NCBI GenBank assembly: GCA_025331125.1
Contig: JAOALB010000265.1
Span: 1-43,276 of the forward strand
DNA from: Mycogone perniciosa
Lineage: Eukaryota; Ascomycota; Sordariomycetes; Hypocreales; Hypocreaceae
Direction: 5' to 3'
Length of the DNA: 43,276 nucleotides
Part shown: positions 31,346 through 41,700 of the stretch, piece after piece
Numbering within the stretch: the stretch's first letter is position 1
Layout: each line of letters begins with the position of its first letter
Notes under the pieces: model-generated
What the model saw: only the letters and a program-made list of their open reading frames with translations
Database searches by the model: none
What the model was told of the DNA's origin: nothing
Position numbers and translations under genes: made by a program

Positions 31346-33009
31346 TTAGCTGGTTGCAGGCTTCGCTGAATCGTCCCCCGAAGTCGATGCTTCTACTGGT
31401 TCGAGGTCTGCCATGATAACCGCCGAGGAATAGTAGGTGCCATGGCTGGCCTCATTGCCGTACTAAGATACAGTCAGCTTGAGATTCTGGTCTAGTAGTA
31501 TGGGTGGTCCCTACCGTAATGTAGCCGATGGAGAACTCCTTGGCGGTATTCTCATCCGGAGCATGATTGAGCCACGTCACATTCCCGCTGAAATACAGTT
31601 TTTCCGTTTTTTTTGCGTGCCTTCTCCGTCCATTCTCGTCGACATAGAGGGTATACGTGACATTCGCGATTTCCTCTGGATGTGTGATTCTATGGTCATA
31701 ATAACTGTCTTCAAACTTTGGTTTTCTCAGAGGCTTGGTGAACACTGCGCTGGTGGTGTAGTTGAACGGGTCCTTGATTTCGGCCGGCTTGTGGAGATAT
31801 GTGGCCGATTCCTCATAGTCCTTCATGTCGATCACAGCGGTAACTTGAGCATTGCCAACAATTCGCCTGAGTGCCTGATAGACAACCATATCGAGGCCCT
31901 TGAGAGTAAGATGAAGGTTTTCCACGCTGCAATTGGCAGTATGTGGATAGGCGTGAGTACAAGTAAAGCCAACCTTGCGACCTGCCGATGCCCATCAGAT
32001 AAGTTTCCGAGGCAATAAAATAGTTTTTATCTTGAAGGCACTTACTTTTGGATAGCATGCCAGGGCTCTTCAAAAATTCTCGAAGGGCTGCATAGAAAGA
32101 AAGGGAATCCTGGTCCAACACGTCAAGACGATCCGCCATAGAGGCGGGGCCGTAAGGGATCCAGAAAAGGTTATAAGCCAGCGTGATTCGGTTTCCTTGA
32201 GTGACTTCATAGACCTCGTGCTCGCAATTAGAGAAGAAAGCCGCCCAGTGTATAGTGGGAGAGGACCCCTCGGATGACCAGTCAAAGAAGACTTCCTGGC
32301 CCGCATGTCGGACGGCAAGTTGACCACCTAAAAAGAATATTAGGGGGCTGCTATAATCCAGATTTTGCCAGCTTACCTTGATGGGGGTGTGGGAACGAAA
32401 CGACGAGAGAGCCCATCTGTTTATCGGAACGCGGCGTGTCCACATGCGATTTAAATTTGCCAGATGGAGCCGAGTATACCTATTTTTACTGTCAGAATCC
32501 TTCTCGCTCCATCACACACATATCCAATGGATGAAGAGCTGTAACTTACGTTCAGCTTGTATAGCTTAGCCTTAATGCCCGGAAGCCGGGATGAGGGCTT
32601 GTGTGATCGCGTCCATCACGCTGTGCTCATAAGGATTGAAGCTGGTAGAAAAGTTTGCCTCATTCAATCTACCAGCCTTACGATATTGTTCATCCAAGAT
32701 GTCCTCGTTGCCTCTCCCAAAGGTGGCTGGCTGACCATCCTTGAGAAGCTGATCGAAAGCCGCTTGCGAGCTTCCCTCTTCAGTATTCATGGGCAGAGTG
32801 ACCTCGCGGCCTTGATCCCACGCGCCGCTCCTGTTCCACCGGATCATGACTGGGCGATCGGTGATCTTACCGTCGATGGTGAAGACATCTTTGTTCGCAC
32901 GAGCAGCTAGTGCGGAACGAACCTCTTTGAGAAGATCTTGAGCCTCTGTCTCAAGAGGGCTCACAGGACGTGCAGAAGGCGGGGCCGGGCCTTTGGCGTT
33001 GTAGGACAT
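31346..33009 (-). pseudogene. 2OG-Fe(II) dioxygenase-like gene with an apparent +1 frameshift
   Basis: This looks like a fungal member of the prolyl-4-hydroxylase/2OG-Fe(II) oxygenase group; the substrate is unknown. Exons by splice sites are 33009-32550, 32479-32377, 32327-32046, 31981-31515 and 31462-31346, about 475 residues. Iron ligands are visible as HVDTP (HxD, about residues 165-167) and a distal His in NCEHEV (about 224), with Arg in GNRITLAYNL as a 2OG ligand. The protein ends in a conserved YGNEAS motif. Exon 1 has one base too many: reading from ATG 33009 reaches a stop just after PASGH, while the next frame gives GIKAKLYKLN and splices correctly. Dropping one C from CCC at 32578-32580 restores the frame. 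Either a real inactivating insertion or a base-calling error is possible. Confidence 0.78.
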
Positions 33010-33112
33010 GGTTGATGTGAAGGTCGAAGTGAAGATCGAGAACAATTTGATTGGAAGGCTTGCGTGTGTAAGAATGAAGCTCAGCCCGCATCTCAACGGG
33101 GTGCTTGACCCA

Positions 33113-33120
33113 AATATATA
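33113..33120 (-). promoter_or_regulatory. Candidate TATA box of the dioxygenase-like gene
   Basis: The minus strand reads TATATATT about 105 bp upstream of the ATG at 33009. Confidence 0.4.
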
Positions 33121-33967
33121 GAGAGGATCAGAGGGACTCATTCATTCTGGCTGTCATAACATTAAACTTAGACTTCTCATTTAGGGGTGTCAACTGCATA
33201 TGTTCGTAGGCAACCGGTCCAATTGTTGGTTGGACAGTGGGCACATTTCAGGCAGCAGTACTCAGTGCCGCCGCCAAAAAGTAATTTCATCAGATACCCT
33301 TCGACGATTTATATCGATCTTAATCCCATATGTCAGTCCAGCGTTACAAAAATACAGCGTATATCGCCAGCCACTCACACACAGATCATGTACTTTTTCA
33401 CGCGCGCCGTTCAATTGATGTTTTTTGGCTCCCCGCGGCGTGTAACGCAAACAACTTACACCGCTACTTAGTCCTCCGAGAAATGCTTCTGGTGAATTAG
33501 AGCAAATTACATGAATATTCTGGAGATTAATGACGAGTACGGATCACAATGAAAATCATAGGAGGAGGTGTTGACGGCCAGCCTCGGCTATGACTGGACC
33601 GGGTCCATTTAGTACATGGGCTAAATTTAGTCTCCGATGCGAATTAACTTCTACATTGGGGCAAAGTGCTTATACTTCACTCTCCCATTGACGCCCTGAA
33701 AGCTTGAAGCGGCTATTGATGGAGATCTGATTTGTGCCGACTGGACTGCGCCCTGACATTGACATAGTACTATTGACATGCAGGGATCCGTCCTGGGAAT
33801 TAGACCTTAAAAAGCCGGTCCCCCACGTTGAAAGACTATTCACGACGAGGATAGTAATAGGGGGATCCTTAATCCTGTTGATATCGCAATTTCTAAGCTG
33901 ACATTGGCGCTCATTCACAATCGTCCACGTGCAGCTTCCTGGGACTATACCGCGTGGTTTAACGCCT

Positions 33968-33990
33968 ATTATTATTATTACTATTATTAT
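33968..33990. repeat. (ATT)n microsatellite
   Basis: Seven to eight ATT units with one ACT interruption lie about 20-45 bp upstream of the ACT-domain start codon, so they probably fall in its 5' leader. Confidence 0.85.
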
Positions 33991-34012
33991 CGTCACCACC
34001 ATCACCGCAACA

Positions 34013-34456
34013 ATGTCTGTAATGCGCGATCCCGGCGAGCTATCGCTCAGCACGCTCCTCTCTACCATGACTACAATTCTACATCCTTCTACCTACGTCT
34101 TCGCCACCCTTCGCGATGAGGCCGTTCTCCCACCGCTGTCAGAGCTGCAGCTCCTCTTCCGCGAGACAGAAGGCATCACGATCATCGTTACCCGGGCCTA
34201 CGCCGAGGAGCATGGGGTTGACTACTTCTTCCCCTGCCGCATGATCACGCTTAACGTCACATCTAGCCTTGAGGCTGTTGGCTTCCTGGCTGTCCTGACG
34301 ACCGAGCTGGCCAAGAAGAAAATGGGCGTTAACCCTGTCAGCGGCTTCTATCACGACCACTTATTCGTACCCGAGGGGAGGGAGGAGGAGGCCGTGAAGG
34401 TGTTGGAGGCGCTGGCAAAGGATAAGACTAAGGAGCTGGAGCAGGGAAGTATATAG
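34013..34456 (+). CDS. Small ACT-domain protein (DUF2241/ACT_3 type)
   Basis: This is a single-exon gene for a 147-residue cytosolic protein. The two halves match the small ACT-fold family found in bacteria and fungi. The first has HPSTYVFATLRDEAVLPPLS and then FRETEGITIIVTRAYAEEHG. The second has RMITLNVTSSLEAVGFLAVL and the family hallmark FYHDHLFVPEGREEEAVKVL. ACT folds usually bind amino acids, so a sensing or regulatory role is likely, but no ligand can be named. ATG 34013 is the first ATG; the open frame upstream is Ile-rich and comes from the ATT microsatellite, so it is not counted. The gene is intact, unlike most of its neighbours. Confidence 0.85.
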   Translation: MSVMRDPGELSLSTLLSTMTTILHPSTYVFATLRDEAVLPPLSELQLLFRETEGITIIVTRAYAEEHGVDYFFPCRMITLNVTSSLEAVGFLAVLTTELAKKKMGVNPVSGFYHDHLFVPEGREEEAVKVLEALAKDKTKELEQGSI

Positions 34457-35423
34457 GGAGAACTAAGAAGGGAGCCATTGTTGTATGAATGCATCAATTA
34501 TCTTGAGCGCCGTGATCTGAGCCTCAGACCCGTGGTGACAAAATAAACGCTTACTTTTCTGTGTCGAAAGGAGTTAATTGAATCGATAGATGAGCAGAAA
34601 CAAGCTAGGAGCATCCTGTATGTAGACAACCTGAAAGTAGAACATTCTGAATAATGACTATACCTCGATGCAAACATATGAGTAGCAACTAATAATTACC
34701 ATCGCACTATGTCCATTAGCATCATCCGAAATTTCCCATTCATATTGTTCCAAAATACCTCCAGGCCTATGGCCTAGATTCCAATCCGTTCGATCATAAA
34801 CGTGGATCATCCAAGCTAGATCCAGGGGAGAACCCTCACGTCAGAAAGCCCGCTATGCTTGTACTGTAACACGTTTAGAAGACACGGAGATTGAGAAAGT
34901 CGGGAGGAAAAAATGGTAGGAGTCGCAAATCTCATAGTTTTCCCAATGCCTATGGCCTTTCTCCTTCCTAGTCTGTTTTACAGCCTCACCCAATACCGCA
35001 CTCTGAGTCGGTGCTGCGTTAACATGAGTAGCACCTGAGCAATATCTGAATTGTGCCTATGTCGGGCAAACCACAACAACACCTGCATACATATTCCATT
35101 CAGCTTGCAGCTCAGAAAGCCTCTGTGGGGTAGAATCAATAGTGCGTCGATAGCTGGAATTTCAGCTGGTGAATTACATGCGGATTTTAATAATATTCCT
35201 TCAGCTTTCCCAATATAGACTGACTGAGGGGCAAAAAGGCTGCATGCACCAGACTGCATTTTCCAATAGCATTTGTTGATCGTTCATTGCATTTCCTGCC
35301 ACTCTCCAGTAAATAATTACTTATCCAGGGACCTTTATGGTCATCGCGCACGGTCTCTTCTCATTAACTTTTCCTATCATCTGGTCAACAACGTCAACAC
35401 TTGCAACGCAGTTGATGTTCACA
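34457..35423. other. Intergenic region
   Basis: This is nearly 1 kb between the ACT-domain gene and the DUF2235 gene. I see no gene, repeat or RNA feature in it. Confidence 0.5.
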
Positions 35424-37307
35424 ATGTCGGAAACTCCTCGGCCTATCCCAAAGCGTATTATTATATGCTGCGATGGCACGTGGCAGTCTGCCGTTTCAGG
35501 AGAGAAAAACAGCCCTTCAAACGTCACGAGACTGGCCCGCTGTCTGAACCGCGTCGCTGTCGAAGATGGCAAGACTTGGCAGCAGATTGTGTGGTACGAC
35601 AGCGGTGTTGGAACGACATCGAGCTGGCTCGGGAAGAAACAAGAGGGCGCCATTGGTGCCGGTCTCGAAGGAAACATCATTGAAGCGTACAACTTTGTTG
35701 CGCTCAACTGAACACCAGGAGATCAAGTGCTCTGTTTCGGCTTTTCACGGGGTGCCTACACTGCGAGGTCGATTGCCGGGCTGATCTCGGACATTGGTAT
35801 CTGCGAGCCGAGAAGATTGCATGATTTCTACGAAATCTGGGAGCTATACAAGGCTAATTACTCGGGCGAGAGGTTCCATGGAAGCAAGGCATGGTTTGAC
35901 TACCTCGACGGCATACCAGCAGATGATGAGCACCAGCCTGATGACTTTGGCTACAAAAACATGAACTTTGTCTGGAAGAAACAGCCAAGAGGTGATTGGG
36001 CAATCAGCCCAGAGTCAAGAGAGATTGAAGTCGTGGGAGTATATGATACGGTTGGCGCCTTGGGCTTGCCAGACTTGCACGGGGTCAGGTTGGGTTGGGG
36101 GCCAGACAAGTACGGCTTCCACAATGTGAAGCTAAACCCAAGTGAGTACATGTACACACACGATAGCATATTGTATTTCTTTTCTAACAGCCTTTGCAGA
36201 TATCAAACGTGCCTATCATGCACTTGCTCTAGATGAGCACCGTGAAGCATTTTCGCCCACGCTTTGGCACTTGCCGGACGAGGCGATGATAGAGGAGGGA
36301 GATCTAGAGAAGCATCAAAGACGAGTCGACGAGGCATGCAACAATTGGTACCTCGTAGCTTACGATAAGAAAGTTCCTCTAGAAGAGAGACAACGGCTCA
36401 AGATTCTGTACGATGAAGCCCGCCGGGATTTGTGCCGCCTGCAGGAGAACAGCAAGCCTAGATCTGAACTCCGTCAGGAGTGGTTCCCAGGCATGCACAT
36501 CAACATTGGCGGCGGTTCCAGCGACACACTGAAGAACAAGGGTGACCTTGAAGGTAATATCTCGTCCCAGCTCTATTGCTGATAAAGCGTTAATGTTCGG
36601 TAGAAATGGCCAACATCACGTTCGCGTGGATGCTCGACCAAATTAGTCCCTACGTCTCCATCAACGAGACTGTCGTCTACCGAGACTCACGATACCGCCA
36701 GAACCATATCGATGATCTCAACGAGCAATATCGCAAATATGACGAACAAGTGACTAAGGGGAAGGAAGAAGCTGCGAAGAGAAGCTGGGCTCAATGGGCT
36801 GGTCGTACGTTGGGTTCGTATGCCAATACCGTACTGCACCCCCTGACGAGGCCTGAGAAACCCAACACTCTTCGTCGCGACTTTGGCTGGGGCACAGGCA
36901 CTATCGTCGACAGCTACGAAATGATGTATTGGCCAAATGGCTCTAAGCCTAGAACACCGGGAGCGTACGCAAAGGATATGAAGCATACCGCTCTAGGAGA
37001 GACCAAGGAAGAAATCCATCCAACGGTCGGATACCGATACAAGATGTTTCAAAAATTTCCAAAGGAACGCCAATACAGTCCCATAGGTCTTGGAAAGGGC
37101 AAGTATGAGAGACGGCAGAACACCAAGGGAGAGTGGGAGTATGTGCTTGGCGATGTGGTTTTGCCAGAGTATAAAATGCCGGCGAAGATTAAGAAACGAG
37201 AGCCTACTTTTGAGAGATTTGCTCTTTCACTAGCATGGGAGAAGACAGACGTTTATATTAAAAATCTTGATAAAGAGAATGGCATTCATGAGGAGGACTT
37301 TGAATAA
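35424..37307 (+). pseudogene. DUF2235 alpha/beta-hydrolase (Tle1-like) gene with a premature TGA
   Basis: DUF2235 is an alpha/beta-hydrolase domain shared with bacterial type VI lipase effectors of the Tle1 group; fungal copies have no settled role. Exons 35424-36141, 36200-36553 and 36604-37307 splice in frame with introns of 58 and 50 nt, for 591 codons. KRIIICCDGTWQ at the start and the nucleophile elbow CFGFSRGAYTARS (Ser108) are diagnostic. VGVYDTVGALG probably holds the acid residue and ALDEHREAFSP the catalytic His. Codon 96 is TGA (35709-35711) in the context FVALN-stop-TPGD, where relatives carry Trp, so one G-to-A change explains it. The rest of the frame is clean, so inactivation is recent, or the base is wrong, or the stop is read through. 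The C-terminal 230 residues are charged and unassigned. Confidence 0.82.
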
Positions 37308-37344
37308 GCAGAATGTCATTTGCCTATCCATATAATTCAATTGC

Positions 37345-39669
37345 TCATCCGAGAATCAAGTCGATGTCCTCTCGCTCCTGAATCTCCCACAAATTCTTCT
37401 CCACGCGCCCCGAGGCTTTGCGGTATGCAACGCCATCTATCCACTCAATCCACAGCACGTGGTAATATGCATACATTTCGCCATCTTTTGGCGTCTCCTC
37501 ATGATCCCATTCATCTAACACCTGATACGTTAGCCATTGGCGAGCGTCCCTCGGGACACGACCCAAGGCAACTTCAACCAGCTCCATTTCTTGTCCCACC
37601 AAGTCTCTACTATTGTTCTCATCGAATCTTAGTGGCCTTTCTTGGAGTCGCATGGCGCCAATCCAAGCTGATGCCTTGTCTCGAAGTAAAATGGTCGTTA
37701 CACCCACCACGTATCGTGGCGTAATGACTTCGCCGACATATAGAAATGGTCGTTTTGTCTGACACGAAATGAATGGTGCGGAGACTGGCTTTTTAGGGGT
37801 TTGCAATGGACCGGGTAGGGGAACAGGGTACCAAAATTCTGACTCAGGCTCTGAGTCGTGCTTATAAAAGTACCTTGGTGAGTTATCGAATTCCGGTGGT
37901 GAAAACGTGAACCTCTCTGAAGGAGCCTCAGAATCAACACTGTATCTGGTCCAGGCAGGAGGACAAGGGCTCTTTCTTCCTTCAACGGCATATTTCTGCC
38001 TGTACTCAAACCAAGAGTTCCGAATGGGAATCTCAGGAGCCTCTAAACTTTCTTTCCAATGCCACTGGACGAGGGGCGTGATTCTGTCAAAGTACCTGGC
38101 ACCCTCCCTAGACTTTCCATATCTGATAAAGTCCAGCGCCGGATGGAATGAAATTAGAGACAGCGCGCCTTTCCAGCCTATCCAGCTCCAACTGGGAAGA
38201 CAGATGTTCGTACCAGACCCCTTTGCCCTTCGGCGAGTCAGTGTGTCACGGGACTCCCAAAGGATCGCTATGTGGAACATGGCAACAGGCAGGCCGGAGA
38301 TGAAGCTGCCATGGAAGCTTGTTGCGAAGGCATTGAGGATGCTGGCAAATCCACCAAGTGCACCCTCTGGATCAGTCAAGTCTCTCCTGTTGTACAAACC
38401 AATCATGTTCCACAACACAGATGGGTCCGGGATCGCACTTGACAGTGCTGCTCGCACATCAGCGGCGGCGTTAGTTTGTTCACCATTTTTCTCACCCACC
38501 TCACCCCAGATATCAATTTTGCAAACCCACCTGACCCAGCCCCCCTAGAAGAAGAGCTGTCTCTGGGAAAACACATCTTCTTGGTATGTCCATCCACGTG
38601 TAGCCCATTTTTTATTCCTCGGATGCATGATGCACTCGACAACTTGAACGCCGGGCCGAAATGTATGGATTACCTGGGTCGCACACCGTGACTCAGTGAG
38701 GCCGCTAAGTCCTGGTAGACCGCTATCCGCGTCGATGCCGTCTGAAGCAGTGATTATTATGAATGCATTGGAATATATGGACATCATCTTGTTAATCTCT
38801 GCATCCTTGTGCACCGGATCATCTTGAACGATACATAGGGAATCTACCCAGAGGTATCGTTCACCAAGTCGTTCAACACAGTTCATCCCATCCCGCACTG
38901 TCCTTGGTATGGGAACACTGGTTCTTCCATTGAAGAATGCTGATGGCTTCTGCAACTGAATAATATTATCGAGTCGAGCCATAAATGTGGATGTTCCTCC
39001 CCAAACATAGCTTAGAGCTACGTATCGATCAAGCTGAGATGGTCGCACGAGACATTTGCGCCAGACATCGATGAGCCATGTGGGCCGGACATCATGGCCG
39101 TATGATGTTCGTGTCTGATCAGAGCCGCAAGTATCGCCGTGTGAAGAAAGGCACTTTGCTTTTCATTGTCTGAGAAGGCTGTGATCAATCCAGAGAGGAT
39201 TCACGAGTCGTGCAGTGCCATGTCGTTGAGATTTTGTATCTTTACGAAGCAGGTAAAGTCTCCCTGATATAAATTGTTCAGGCTTTCCGAAGCTTTTGAG
39301 GTCGGCATGAATCTCGAGGTGGTCCCATCCAGTGAATGCCAACACTGCGATTGTAACTTCATCAGCAGCACTAGTTGTGAGATGGTCTTTTAAGATTGAT
39401 GCAATAAACTTGGGGTGGTATGGACATTGAGACTCCAGGACTTGCTTCCAGTTGTCGATGGTGACATGATTCCTAGTATCTCCCCGGATCTCGACTGGAG
39501 CTTGGAGCAAACTGAGCAACTTTTCACAAATCTCACACGGCTGGAATTGTTACTCAATATTACGCCCCAGATTCAAAGATGGTTCTAAATGACATACCTG
39601 CTGTGGTAGCGAGCCGCGATTTGAAGGCTGCCGCCTGACGGAGAGGTGGCTCGTTGGGACGTCTGGCAT
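37345..39669 (-). pseudogene. HET-domain (heterokaryon incompatibility) gene with two in-frame stops
   Basis: HET-domain proteins trigger cell death after fusion of incompatible hyphae, or serve as signalling domains in fungal NLR pathways. Exon 1 (39669-39598) and a single long exon 2 (39540-37345), separated by a 57-nt intron, form one frame of 755 sense codons plus two internal stops. Exon 2 starts PCEICEKLLSLL. The HET core reads YVALSYVWGG, VPIPRTVRDGM, RYLWVDSLCIVQDD and MMSIYSNAFIIITASDG, then WATRGWTYQEDVFS. A TGA at 39165-39163 (codon 150) sits where Trp is expected before the HET domain. A TAG at 38547-38545 (codon 356) sits just after QRQLFF. Both are single-base changes from sense codons, and there is no frameshift. 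The remaining C-terminus is intact to the TAA near 37345. The gene is most likely dead. Confidence 0.82.
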
Positions 39670-40498
39670 GGTAGATCACACCCTTCTTTCCATTCAGAAT
39701 CGCCGGTTTGTCTTGATGACGGATGTAATCGAGATGTATCTAGATACTACTATAATAAGTTCTTAGTGCATAACGGCCCGTTCCTGGCGTCTCCACGCAG
39801 ATATGACGATTGATAAAGAGGGGCGAAAGAGGGGCAAACATGTTCGAATTACTACGACTATCTAGTATCTAGGTAGTATCATCAACTCCAAGCTGAGCGT
39901 AGAATAGCGGGGGAAACGGCTACCGATCACATGACGATTTGGTCTGACAGTGTTCACAGCTCTAGCTAGCGAGATCCGGTCTGATCCCTTTCAAGCAAGT
40001 CAAGTCTCAGTTCCATTTAAATCTCGCCCCTCTTTATAAACGCTTTCAAAGCCTTTTTACTGCCCCATTTAATAATCGTTTCGAATAGCACAGTAATTAA
40101 AGGCCAATACTAGTCTGGTTAGGCCAAGATCCACCACCTTTTCGATAAAGCCCTTTTCTCCTTTAAGTTTTGCCCTTGTAGCCCGAAAGAAATTCTTCAA
40201 GCTTAGTCAAACTTAAGACTGCCTCATGATTATCAAATGGTGAGATCGAATCCAGCGCTGCAGCCAAGTAATTTGGCCGATAGTAGTCTATACGCAGAGC
40301 CGGAGCCGATATACAGAGAAGCGGCTATGCGTTTGTGAAGTTGAATGTTAAAATTGGAATTGCATTATATATACATGATTGAGAGATAGAAAAGAGGTCA
40401 AAGATTTTGTCTTCCAACCGTCAAAGACAGAAAATCTTGGAGATATGTACAGCCACTAGGTTAGACCACCTTTATGTAGTAGTTGCGAGGCATTTTAT
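39670..40498. other. Intergenic region between broken genes
   Basis: These 0.83 kb lie between the HET and subtilase pseudogenes. They are moderately AT-rich with no recognisable gene or repeat. They could hold unrecognised transposon remains, which I cannot show. Confidence 0.4.
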
Positions 40499-41700
40499 TC
40501 AGATATCCCCATCATGGACTATGAATACCCTCTTAGGCAGCATACTAACTAACCTTACAATGGTCTCTAGCTGTTCTCGTTTCGTGCCTTGGTGTTTCTT
40601 GAGCGTATCGACCACATCCGGAAATGTCTTCCACACCTCAATGTACTTATGGTTCGTATGTTGATCTGTGCCGATTGACCTCATGGCAGACTCCATTTGT
40701 TCACGACGTCGAATGTTGGTCAGGTCAGTTCTGCCGATGGCGACGGTTGGATGATCCTGCTTCGTGGCTTCGGTGTGCAAGACACTTAGCCTGACGCACT
40801 CGATAATCAGCGCGGCCAAGCCAGCAGCAAGGGCGGTTGCTACGGAGCTCCCTGAGTGGGCTTCAAAGCGTTGCAATTCTTGACTATTGGTGTCTTCCGG
40901 GGGGTCAATAACCAAGTTGTGGCTGGGAAAGATGAAGCTCAGCCCGGGTCCGTCGCTAACATTGTCGATCATAGCGACAGAGGATCCAAATCTAATCTCC
41001 GCCAGTCAAGTATCTCGGCACACTAAGTATATCAATTAGGTCCAGATCTACTTATCTAATAGGTGGAAAGCATCCGAATTACTTACAAACGATTTGAGTG
41101 ATTCTTCAATGGCTTCATCGCTGTGTGATGGAGTTTTTAGATCATCAACAATAACCTACATATTTGTTAGCGCCATGGAACTTAGCCATGGGTAGGCTGG
41201 AGTATCCGTAAGAGCTTCGTACTTTGATAATGCGCTTGACATATCTATCCTTGAGCCAGTTGAAAAAGAAGACCAGATCTTGTGAAGATTTTCAGACATG
41301 CTTGTAGTACTTGGAACCGGTGGGGTTCGACCTACTGTTCGACCCTGACATCGAGTGGCCGGGACCTTCTCATTATCCTCCAACTCGATTTGTGGAAATG
41401 CGACATACTGAAGTACATTGTTGAACTTGAGAGGGTTGAAATAATCTTTGAAATCTTTCTTGCTCATCTTTCTGGCGGGCCCAAAGTCAAACCAAAGTTC
41501 TTCATCTACATAGAGCTGTCAGATGGCTTGTGCATAGATTTACCCTCACGAAGCACAAGTAATTGAAGAAAAGGCCACATACCCTCCTCTGGCACGCGTA
41601 AATAACGGAAAACATGCTCTTCTCGTTGAGTGCGCAGAAAAAAAAGTTTGAGTAGTTCTGTGTATTGCAGTATCCTCAGGCTGCACCGAAGCCGTTTCAT
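40499..41700 (-). pseudogene. Subtilase-like (S8) NLR-type gene remnant lacking most of the catalytic core
   Basis: Several short blocks on this strand match fungal subtilase proteins that act as NLR-type effector domains. One is VDEELWFDFG then KDYFNPLKFNNVLQYVAFPQIEL (from 41515). Next comes FFFNWLKDRYVKRIIK, spliced through a GTACGA donor to VIVDDLKTPSHSDEAIEESLKSF, and then AEILDWRRLDLD. The next stretch, after about 40985, jumps to the end of the peptidase domain, with FIFPSHNLVIDPP and the Ser loop SGSSVATALAAGLAALI. It runs on to a stop at 40499. The roughly 200 residues that carry the catalytic Asp and His are absent, and the two sides are in different frames. Further frame disagreements occur near 41290 and 41515. 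Upstream of 41515 a possible earlier segment (HVFRYLRVPEEGM) is doubtful. Confidence 0.72.

Larger units (their letters stand above)
33010..34012. other. Intergenic region with ATT microsatellite
   Basis: This is 1 kb between divergent genes. It holds the dioxygenase gene's candidate TATA box at 33113-33120 and an ATT microsatellite before the ACT-domain gene. No coding sequence is recognised. Confidence 0.5.

Noticed and set aside
35640..35720. An intron removing the premature TGA of the DUF2235 gene
   Set aside because: The only GT-AG pair around it would be about 33 nt and would delete conserved residues. The flanking frame is continuous protein, so a nonsense change fits better.
40230..40265. 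Possible tRNA B-box-like sequence (GATCGAATCC)
   Set aside because: No matching A box, acceptor stem or cloverleaf could be drawn around it.
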